Below are positions 1 to 5,390 of a DNA stretch of 5,390 nucleotides, in pieces; within the stretch, counting starts at the first letter, position 1; each line of letters begins with the position of its first letter. The notes beneath the pieces are model-generated. The model was not told the DNA's origin and did not search any database. It was given only the letters and a program-made list of their open reading frames with translations. Location: positions 1 to 5,390 of the forward strand of contig JAGQQT010000309.1 of assembly GCA_020426065.1 (NCBI GenBank). The letters are read 5' to 3'. Source of the DNA: Planctomycetaceae bacterium (lineage in GTDB: Bacteria; Planctomycetota; Planctomycetia; Planctomycetales; Planctomycetaceae). The translations under genes and the position numbers were made by a program.

Positions 1-2485
1 CATCACTCAGCCGCTCGACCAGTTGTTGATCCGACTCCTTCCACAGGTTGAGATTCTGTGGACGAACTTCTCCATAACGAATTCTATAAAGCCGACCATC
101 TGTTCGATCCCAGATTTCGGGAGTGCGGTGATGGCAGGTCTGGAGATCGTGCCAGTCAGAGGTGTAAAGAGCTCCATCCGGCCCCACCATAATTCCCACA
201 CCAATCTGCTTGTGGTCGCGGGAGAGAGAGAAGTCCGGTCGATGCATGCCCACAAAACCGGAACCATCGCGAATCAGAGTTTCCCGGACTACACGATGAC
301 CATGCAGGTTGTGGAAAAACAGGTCGCCCCGATATTCGGGCGGAAAGACATCGGCATTGTAAATTGCCAGACCGCAATGAGCGTGCCCTCCGCCAACCAT
401 GGAAGTGTCGTTCGGAGAAGGACGTCGGGCGGTGTAATTATCACCCCAGAAGGCATGGTCACGAATGTTGCCGGCGTAATGTGCGTGGTCGGCAATGGTT
501 TTGATGTCATCATAGGTGTAGGGATTGAAATGCTGACCAGCCTGACGCTGATAACGGGCACCCTGCTGGATGTGATACAGATGCGGAATCACACAGGCAG
601 TATTGAACCAGTTTCCCTGGTCATCGTAATCCACTCCCCACGGATTACTTGTCCCGTGAGCGTACACTTCAAACCTATGATTAGTCGGGTGATAGCGCCA
701 CACGGCTGCGTTCAGCGGAATCCGATCTGCATCAGGAGTGCCAGGTTTTCCCACTCGGGAGTGAGTAAACACACCATGGCAACCATACAGCCAGCCATCC
801 GGTCCCCAGGTAAAACTGTTGAGTGTTTCGTGCGTATCCTGATGTCCCCAGCCATCCAGCAGGATCTGCGGTTCCGCATCCGGAATGTCATCCTGATTGG
901 CATCGGGAATGAACATGAAATAAGGAGCCGCTCCCACCCAGACGCCGCCAAATCCGATCTCGATTCCGCTGACCAGATTCAGACCTTCCTGAAATACTTT
1001 GCGTGATTCAAAGGTTCCATTGGCATCTTCATCGGCAAAAATCAGAATTCGGTCACGACCCTGTCCAGGAGGAGCCGGAATCGGGTAGGTATGACCTTCC
1101 ACAACCCATATCCGTCCCCGGGCATCGAAGCACATCGCGATTGGCTGGGTCAACTCTGGTTCACCAGCAATCAGGTCCACATGGAAGCCTTCCGGGACCA
1201 GCATCTGAGCGGCTGCTTCCTGGGGAGTGGAGTCATTTAAGTAGGTGGATTGATCCCGTCCTTCGGCAACTCGCCATCTCTGAGGACGCAGAGCATCTGC
1301 GGCGGCATCCTGCAGATGCACATCCAGCCCATGCTTGCTGCAGGAAACAATATCGGGCCGACCATCTTTGTTGAGATCTTTGACCAGCACATCCACGCCG
1401 ACTCCAGAATTCCGATCCACCAGGTGCGGAACAAATTCAACGCCTTCCTCGGTTCTCTGACATTGGAACCAGTACAGGACTGGTTCCTGCAGGCCGCCAA
1501 TATCTTTCCCGTTATGGGCATACCAGCGTTTTCCGGTGACCAGATCTTTCAAGCCGTCACCATCCATGTCTTCCAGTTTCAAAGCATGTAACTGGCTGAA
1601 CGCAACTCCATAATCATTTTCAATTGACGACATCCCCATGATGTCGTGACGCTCGAACCGATCAATGCTGATCTGCTCAAACCAGGCCAGTCCGTAACCA
1701 TGAGCATTGAGTGAGGTGACGATATCCGCATCACCGTCCCCATCGAAATCCGAGACCTGTATCTGGGCTCCGCCGCCACCATATGCTTCCAGAGCCCACT
1801 GCCGTTGAGTCCACTGATTCCCCTCGGCAACGTTGGCGGGTTGTTCCCACCAGTAGGTTTTGTCAAGGATGTCCAGTTTGCCATCGCTGTTCACATCCCC
1901 CACGCCCATGCCATGAGCAAACCGACCGCCACACGTTCCCGGCTTGGAAATGGGATGCCAGGTCCAGGGCGCGGTTGGGTCGGAGGTGGCCGCGTAATAA
2001 CCATATTGCGATTCCCTGCCACAGACGATTTCCGGCAGCCCACCGGGGATAAGATCAATAATCGCAGGGGATTCGTTATCAACAATGTTGGCAATTTCCT
2101 TCATTTCCCAATGGCCAGACTGAGCGGGTTTTCCGGGATTGAGATAGAGCCTCGCCGCTGCGCCAGGAAAGCCGATGACGATCACATCCGGGTGTCCATC
2201 GGCGTTGGCATCAACCACTTCACTGAAGAACTGATCGCTGTAAGAACTGACTGGAAATTCCTTGGCCGGGGCCAGTTCATGCGATTTCTGAAAATCGGGT
2301 CCCTGATACCAGACCGGTCCGCAAACGACATCGAGATGCCCATCGCTATTCAAATCTCCGGCCGAAGCCCCTTCAGCCAGAAAGCGATCATTCAAACGAA
2401 GGGTTTTCCAGCCAGAGGCAAAAACAATGGAAGTCTGGCAACACAACAGAACAACGAGCAGACCAGGCAGGATTTTTTTACTCAC
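1..2485 (-). CDS. Exported FG-GAP/VCBS propeller fused to PVC-type membrane-bound dehydrogenase domain (3' end cut by window)
   Basis: The frame is open from GTG at 2485 to the edge, giving 828 residues. GTG is the only reasonable start: an in-frame TGA lies two codons upstream and AGGAA sits 8 nt before it. Residues 1-23 are a signal peptide (MSKK, hydrophobic core 5-16, likely cleavage after VFA), so the product is exported. Residues about 30-410 hold FG-GAP/VCBS repeats with Asp-rich calcium-type loops (DxNxDGxxD form) at 44-52, 92-100, 197-205, 246-254, 306-314 and 370-378. A degenerate copy at 144-152 makes seven, suggesting a seven-bladed propeller. Residues about 421-806 match the TIGR02604 'Pirellula/Verrucomicrobium' dehydrogenase domain, itself a predicted propeller related to sugar dehydrogenases: EGFHVDLIAGEPELTQPIAM (432-451), DxNxDDxPD (528-536), NLHGHR (726-731), SDW (776-778) and DGRLYRIRYG (796-805). 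Relatives often continue into helical repeats and a CxxCH cytochrome domain, which would lie outside the window. Substrate and cofactor are unknown; the domain call is firm, the enzymatic role is not. Confidence 0.93.
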   Translation of the reverse strand, partial: MSKKILPGLLVVLLCCQTSIVFASGWKTLRLNDRFLAEGASAGDLNSDGHLDVVCGPVWYQGPDFQKSHELAPAKEFPVSSYSDQFFSEVVDANADGHPDVIVIGFPGAAARLYLNPGKPAQSGHWEMKEIANIVDNESPAIIDLIPGGLPEIVCGRESQYGYYAATSDPTAPWTWHPISKPGTCGGRFAHGMGVGDVNSDGKLDILDKTYWWEQPANVAEGNQWTQRQWALEAYGGGGAQIQVSDFDGDGDADIVTSLNAHGYGLAWFEQISIDRFERHDIMGMSSIENDYGVAFSQLHALKLEDMDGDGLKDLVTGKRWYAHNGKDIGGLQEPVLYWFQCQRTEEGVEFVPHLVDRNSGVGVDVLVKDLNKDGRPDIVSCSKHGLDVHLQDAAADALRPQRWRVAEGRDQSTYLNDSTPQEAAAQMLVPEGFHVDLIAGEPELTQPIAMCFDARGRIWVVEGHTYPIPAPPGQGRDRILIFADEDANGTFESRKVFQEGLNLVSGIEIGFGGVWVGAAPYFMFIPDANQDDIPDAEPQILLDGWGHQDTHETLNSFTWGPDGWLYGCHGVFTHSRVGKPGTPDADRIPLNAAVWRYHPTNHRFEVYAHGTSNPWGVDYDDQGNWFNTACVIPHLYHIQQGARYQRQAGQHFNPYTYDDIKTIADHAHYAGNIRDHAFWGDNYTARRPSPNDTSMVGGGHAHCGLAIYNADVFPPEYRGDLFFHNLHGHRVVRETLIRDGSGFVGMHRPDFSLSRDHKQIGVGIMVGPDGALYTSDWHDLQTCHHRTPEIWDRTDGRLYRIRYGEVRPQNLNLWKESDQQLVERLSD

Positions 2486-2493
2486 TGATCAGA

Positions 2494-2498
2494 TTCCT
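2494..2498 (-). promoter_or_regulatory. Ribosome binding site of the GTG-started propeller/dehydrogenase gene
   Basis: AGGAA on the minus strand, 8 nt before GTG at 2485. Together with the in-frame TGA at 2489-2491 it fixes the non-ATG start of this gene. Confidence 0.65.
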
Positions 2499-2569
2499 GT
2501 AACAGGTGTAGTGGCGGGACAATGGGTTGAGAATGTATGTTAAAGATCACAATCCGTTGATGCGAGCGT

Positions 2570-2592
2570 GCCTCCCGGAAAATCCTGGAGGC
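2570..2592. repeat. Inverted repeat, 6-bp GC-rich arms with 3-bp inner stem
   Basis: GCCTCC (2570-2575) pairs with GGAGGC (2587-2592). Inside, after a C/T mismatch, GGA (2577-2579) pairs with TCC (2583-2585) around an AAA loop. All pairs are Watson-Crick, so it could fold on either strand or act as a DNA operator. No T-run follows on either strand, so it does not look like a simple intrinsic terminator. Role unknown. Confidence 0.5.
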
Positions 2593-2642
2593 CTGGATCG
2601 TTGCAGATACTGTTTTAAACTGGCGACCTGATTTTGCATCCA

Positions 2643-2667
2643 TTCACTCTCCCTAAAGGAGGGTGAA
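2643..2667 (+). promoter_or_regulatory. 10-bp leader hairpin containing a Shine-Dalgarno-like sequence
   Basis: TTCACTCTCC (2643-2652) pairs with GGAGGGTGAA (2658-2667) around the five-base loop CTAAA. There are nine Watson-Crick pairs and one G-U pair; on the minus strand the G-U pair becomes a mismatch, so the RNA form favours plus-strand transcripts. The loop and 3' arm carry AAAGGAGG (2655-2662), a near-perfect ribosome-binding sequence that would be masked in the stem. It lies 44 nt before the ATG of the hydrolase gene, too far to serve that start directly. If the transcript begins upstream, this is a 5'-UTR structure; otherwise it could be an operator. Function is inferred only. Confidence 0.45.
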
Positions 2668-2702
2668 GACATTGAAGTACTGATTTTAGATTTTTAACAC
2701 AC

Positions 2703-2706
2703 GAGG
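2703..2706 (+). promoter_or_regulatory. Ribosome binding site of the tandem hydrolase gene
   Basis: GAGG with a 5-nt gap to ATG at 2712. It supports this ATG, which also begins directly with a good signal peptide. Confidence 0.6.
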
Positions 2707-2711
2707 TTTCC

Positions 2712-4367
2712 ATGAGATTATCACCAATAGCAGCACGAATTACTGCAGCCATTATCCTGGTGCTGCTGTCAGGGATCAGTCTGTCTGCCGAAGAGAAAGC
2801 TCCTGAAAAGAATCTCGTCCTGCCCGGGGAAACGTTTCTGGTTCAAGGCCGAACTGCGTTTATCTTCTGGCCAGAAGAATCCAAGCGTAAATCCCCTCAG
2901 CCCTGGGTGATGTATGCTCCCACACTTCCCAGTTATCCTGATGTGCACGAGCAATGGATGCATCAGCAACTGGTGGATGCCGGTGTGGCTGTGGCGGGCA
3001 TTGATGTTGGTGAAGCCTATGGCAGTCCCGAATGCCAGGCTGCGATGGATGACTTGTATGAAGAATTAACCACGAAACGCGGTTTCGCCCCGAAGCTGAG
3101 TCTGCTCGGGCGTAGCCGTGGTGGATTATGGGTCAGCAGTTGGGCAGTCAAGAATGTGGATAAGGTGGCTGGCCTGGCTGGCATCTATCCGGTGTTCGAT
3201 TTGCGAACCTATCCTGGCCTGAAGCGGGCCGCTCCCGCTTATGGCATGCAGGAAGCGGAATTGCTGGCCAGTCTGCCGGAGTATAACCCGATTGCCAAAA
3301 CCTCGGCCCTGGCGGAAGCAGGGATTCCGATCTGCATCATTCATGGCGATGATGATCGAGTCGTTCCCTTCAAAGAAAACTCCGCAACGTTACACGAGCA
3401 GTATGCGCGGGATGGAGTAGAGAATCGTTTCGAACTGATCGTTCCCCGTGGGCAGGGACACAATTTCTGGCCCGGATTTTTTCACTGTCAGAATCTGGTC
3501 GATTTCAGCATCCTGCACGCAAATCGAGGTGCGGGAATTCGTGTGAAGAGAACCGAACCTTCCCGGGTGGCAACTTATCGGGATCTGGTTTATCAGCCGG
3601 AAGTTTCTCCCGCGTTGAAGCTCGATCTCTATCGTCCGAATGACAGCACAACTTGTCCGGTTGTTGTCTGGGTGCATGGTGGAGGCTGGAAGAATGGCAG
3701 TAAGGACCGTTGTCCGGCTGCCTGGTTAACCGCTCATGGCATTGCAGTGGCCAGTATCGAATATCGGCTGATTGACCGGGCACAATGGCCTTCCCAGCTG
3801 GATGACTGCCGGGCAGCTGTCCGCTGGTTGCGAAAGAATGCGGGTGAGTTTGGGCTGGATCCTGCTCATATTGGAGCGTGGGGAAGTTCTGCCGGCGGAC
3901 ATCTGGTGGCCTTGATGGGCACCGCACCTGTCCCCGAAAACGAACCCGTTTCCAGCCGGGTGCAGGCAGTTTGTGACTGGTTTGGACCCTCCGATTTGTT
4001 AACCATGCCGCCGAATGTGGTCGGGAATGGACGGACCGAACAGGATGTGGCTGATTCCAATGGAGCAAAACTTCTGGGAGCCACCGTGAAAGATGTGCCG
4101 GAACTCGCGCAGTCAGCCAGTGCGTTATACCAGGTCTCAGATGATGATGCTCCATTTCTGATCATGCATGGAGATGCTGATCCCGGCGTCCCGCTCGATC
4201 AAAGCCAGCGTCTGCACGAGGCTCTCGTCAAAGCAGGTATAGATTCGACCATTCGCATCATTCCCGGTGCAGGGCATGGAGGAAAAGAATTCCAGACCGA
4301 GGAAGTCCAGGAACAGATCCGTCAATTCTTTACCCGGCACCTGTTTCAGACGCAATCTCAGCATTAG
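2712..4367 (+). CDS. Exported tandem alpha/beta-hydrolase (two fused esterase/peptidase-like domains)
   Basis: A complete 551-residue protein. Residues 1-26 are a signal peptide (basic N-terminus, hydrophobic core about 11-23, cleavage predicted after LSA), so it acts outside the cytoplasm. Domain 1 (about 35-270) resembles prolyl-oligopeptidase/dienelactone-hydrolase-like folds: nucleophile Ser135 in GRSRG, Asp215 in HGDDDRVVP and His250 in GQGHNF. Domain 2 (about 285-545) is a BD-FAE/hormone-sensitive-lipase-like carboxylesterase: oxyanion-hole motif HGGGW (322-326), Ser393 in GSSAG, Asp490 in HGDADPGVP and His522 in GAGHGG. Both triads look intact, so both halves may be active. Single domains of this kind cleave ester bonds, including acetyl or feruloyl groups on plant or algal polysaccharides, or short peptides; the substrate here cannot be read from sequence. 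It stands alone, divergent from the propeller gene and convergent with the PhyH gene. Family assignment is secure; specificity is not. Confidence 0.95.
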   Translation: MRLSPIAARITAAIILVLLSGISLSAEEKAPEKNLVLPGETFLVQGRTAFIFWPEESKRKSPQPWVMYAPTLPSYPDVHEQWMHQQLVDAGVAVAGIDVGEAYGSPECQAAMDDLYEELTTKRGFAPKLSLLGRSRGGLWVSSWAVKNVDKVAGLAGIYPVFDLRTYPGLKRAAPAYGMQEAELLASLPEYNPIAKTSALAEAGIPICIIHGDDDRVVPFKENSATLHEQYARDGVENRFELIVPRGQGHNFWPGFFHCQNLVDFSILHANRGAGIRVKRTEPSRVATYRDLVYQPEVSPALKLDLYRPNDSTTCPVVVWVHGGGWKNGSKDRCPAAWLTAHGIAVASIEYRLIDRAQWPSQLDDCRAAVRWLRKNAGEFGLDPAHIGAWGSSAGGHLVALMGTAPVPENEPVSSRVQAVCDWFGPSDLLTMPPNVVGNGRTEQDVADSNGAKLLGATVKDVPELAQSASALYQVSDDDAPFLIMHGDADPGVPLDQSQRLHEALVKAGIDSTIRIIPGAGHGGKEFQTEEVQEQIRQFFTRHLFQTQSQH

Positions 4368-4392
4368 TTGAGTTTGCTGAGCAGTACACTCC
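4368..4392. other. Short convergent gap between two stop codons
   Basis: Only 25 bp separate the TAG of the plus-strand hydrolase gene from the TGA of the minus-strand oxygenase gene. There is no room for a conventional terminator, so each transcript probably ends within or beyond the opposing gene. Confidence 0.6.
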
Positions 4393-5343
4393 TCAGGAGC
4401 AGGAACCACCCACACTTTTCAGTGTGGGAATAGAACTGAGAAAATCTCCGAATTCACGCTGCGGATCCAGGAGAAGGGGGTAGTAGGGATCCCCCATTTT
4501 TTCACCCGGCGGAAATTCCGGATAACTTCCGGAGCCGGGTCGATTTTGCTCATTGATATTGGAAAGTGTGCCATCGGCAAACACGTTAATCACCGTCGCC
4601 CGACGTGAACGTGAAGAGCGGTTCTCATAAGAACCGTGCATCAGCACGGGGTGATGAAAGGATGCCTGGCCCCGCTTCATCTCGATGGGAATTTTCTGAT
4701 CGAATTCCAGTTGCTGCTCAGGAGTGAGTGCCTCCCTTACGGCGTACATGTCTCCGGCCAGAGAGGTTTTCTCAACCAGTCCCCAGCGATGAGAACCGGG
4801 AATGTAGTAAAGGCAGCCGTTCTCTGTGTCAACATCATCCAGCCCGATCCAGCAGGTCAGATGCTGCAGCGGACGGGTCCAGGTCCAGTAAGCAAAATCC
4901 TGATGCCAAGCCACCACTCCGCCGTGCTGAGCAGGCTTGCTGAATAACTGGTCATGAAACATGCGGAAACCAGAGCCAAGCAGCTGATACGCCGGCATGA
5001 GGAACGCCGGATTCCATAACACATCATGCAGTCCCGGCCTGACGCGCCAGGCCCCCAGAGCATGGAACAGAGTCGTGTTCCGATCATCCGATTCGTTGCT
5101 GTGGTATTCGTAAAAGAATTCCCGTCCCGGATGATCCTGCTGGGCAACTTCTTCCAACTCATCCCGCAACTGTTCAACCTGTTCTTTATTCAGCAACGTG
5201 ATCCCACTGACAAATCCCTTGTCGCGGAACTGTTCCAGTTGTTCTTTCGTCAGCAGGTATTGTTCCCATTCTTTGGGAGAACGGGGCCAGGTAAACAGGT
5301 CCGAAACCAGCCCGTGCTTCAGGCCATAATCTTGTGCTGGCAT
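4393..5343 (-). CDS. Phytanoyl-CoA dioxygenase (PhyH)-family Fe(II)/2-oxoglutarate oxygenase
   Basis: A complete 316-residue protein with no signal peptide or membrane segment, so cytoplasmic. I place the start at ATG 5343 because AGGAG lies 7 nt upstream; a longer frame from TTG at 5367 adds eight residues with no such support. The N-terminal LTKEQLEQFRDKGFV (31-45) is the usual PhyH opening. The iron site is His147-x-Asp149 (in WHQD) and His236 (in LMHGS), with Arg247 or Arg248 placed to bind 2-oxoglutarate. ENGCLYYIPGSHRWG (174-188) is the conserved PhyH core segment. Such enzymes couple 2-oxoglutarate decarboxylation to hydroxylation of a small molecule or lipid. The family is broad and expanded in planctomycetes, and bacterial members are often not phytanoyl-CoA enzymes. 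No neighbour reveals the substrate; the gene is alone on its strand here. Confidence 0.94.
   Translation of the reverse strand: MPAQDYGLKHGLVSDLFTWPRSPKEWEQYLLTKEQLEQFRDKGFVSGITLLNKEQVEQLRDELEEVAQQDHPGREFFYEYHSNESDDRNTTLFHALGAWRVRPGLHDVLWNPAFLMPAYQLLGSGFRMFHDQLFSKPAQHGGVVAWHQDFAYWTWTRPLQHLTCWIGLDDVDTENGCLYYIPGSHRWGLVEKTSLAGDMYAVREALTPEQQLEFDQKIPIEMKRGQASFHHPVLMHGSYENRSSRSRRATVINVFADGTLSNINEQNRPGSGSYPEFPPGEKMGDPYYPLLLDPQREFGDFLSSIPTLKSVGGSCS
4409..4428. terminator. Possible bidirectional terminator hairpin inside the 3' end of the PhyH gene
   Basis: CCCACACT (4409-4416) and AGTGTGGG (4421-4428) form a perfect 8-bp stem with a four-base loop. It lies 41 bp past the hydrolase stop codon and inside the last codons of the opposing oxygenase gene. 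The position between convergent genes suits a shared terminator. However, no T-run follows on either strand, so it is not a canonical Rho-independent terminator and may only pause transcription or protect the 3' end. Confidence 0.35.
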
Positions 5344-5350
5344 GTGAAGA

Positions 5351-5355
5351 CTCCT
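5351..5355 (-). promoter_or_regulatory. Ribosome binding site deciding the PhyH gene start
   Basis: AGGAG on the minus strand, 7 nt before ATG at 5343. It favours that ATG over the in-frame TTG at 5367. The remaining 35 bp to the window edge show no recognisable promoter. Confidence 0.7.
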
Positions 5356-5390
5356 GAGACAGAACAACAGAAGAAGCAGAATGCATTTCC

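Larger units (their letters stand above)
2486..2711. other. Divergent intergenic spacer
   Basis: This 226-bp stretch separates two divergently transcribed genes and must hold the promoters of both, unless transcription starts further away. I find no convincing open reading frame and no -35/-10 pair that I would defend. The plus-strand side is AT-rich just before the hydrolase gene (about 2680-2700). Two inverted repeats, listed separately, are the only clear structure. Confidence 0.7.

Noticed and set aside
127..138. Cys-His cluster TCHH (residues 783-786) in the propeller/dehydrogenase protein as a heme site
   Set aside because: It lacks the CxxCH pattern. In this family the heme motif sits in a later C-terminal domain, beyond the window edge.
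23..1006. A 327-codon plus-strand open frame
   Set aside because: It is antisense to the continuous minus-strand frame that encodes recognisable TIGR02604 motifs. The plus-strand translation resembles no family, begins inside the other gene and has no ribosome-binding site worth naming.
2417..2485. Lipoprotein signal (CC at residues 15-16) in the propeller protein
   Set aside because: The residues before each Cys are Leu or Cys rather than the small residues of a lipobox. An ordinary signal peptidase I site after VFA fits better.
1805..2488. A 227-codon plus-strand open frame
   Set aside because: It lies antisense to the FG-GAP repeats and signal peptide of the minus-strand gene. The repeated GAT/GAC-rich loops of the real gene explain the long antisense opening.
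2673..2698. TTGAAG / TTTAAC as a sigma-70-like promoter for the hydrolase gene
   Set aside because: The spacing is about 14 bp and the -10 match is poor. It would also start the transcript almost on the ribosome-binding site.
3505..4155. A 216-codon minus-strand open frame inside the hydrolase gene
   Set aside because: The plus strand encodes the HGGGW and GSSAG motifs here. The minus translation is Pro/His/Arg/Ser-rich with no domain-like pattern, typical of an antisense shadow.
5344..5367. TTG at 5367 as the start of the PhyH gene
   Set aside because: It adds only eight residues without family similarity and would place the strong AGGAG inside the coding sequence; ATG at 5343 is correctly spaced from it.

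Overview
The window looks like a chromosomal segment from a planctomycete or a close relative in the PVC superphylum. The main evidence is the reverse-strand gene at the left. It joins an FG-GAP/VCBS propeller to the 'membrane-bound dehydrogenase' domain (TIGR02604 type), a family found mostly in Pirellula- and Verrucomicrobium-like bacteria. The loose gene packing, divergent and convergent gene pairs, and moderate GC (judged by eye, not computed) fit a mid-GC planctomycete such as the Gimesia or Rubinisphaera group. Genus is a guess.

There are three protein genes. (1) Positions 1-2485, minus strand: a GTG-started, exported two-propeller protein. Its reading frame is open without a stop from the start codon to the window edge, so 828 residues are visible and the C-terminus is missing. 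(2) Positions 2712-4367, plus strand: an exported 551-residue protein made of two different alpha/beta-hydrolase domains in tandem, each with a complete Ser-Asp-His set. (3) Positions 4393-5343, minus strand: a cytoplasmic phytanoyl-CoA-dioxygenase (PhyH)-family Fe(II)/2-oxoglutarate oxygenase of 316 residues.

Genes 1 and 2 are divergent across a 226-bp spacer (2486-2711). The spacer holds two good inverted repeats; the one nearer gene 2 folds a perfect Shine-Dalgarno-like sequence into its stem. Genes 2 and 3 are convergent with only 25 bp between stop codons. An 8-bp GC-rich inverted repeat lies just inside the 3' end of gene 3.

No two of the three genes share a strand with an adjacent gene, so none forms an operon here and nothing ties them into one pathway. 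Two are exported proteins of kinds common in planctomycetes that degrade complex organic matter; this shared ecology is inference. I see no RNA gene, insertion sequence, CRISPR array, phage gene, toxin-antitoxin pair or defence system. Apart from the unusual domain architectures and the spacer hairpins, this is an ordinary region.
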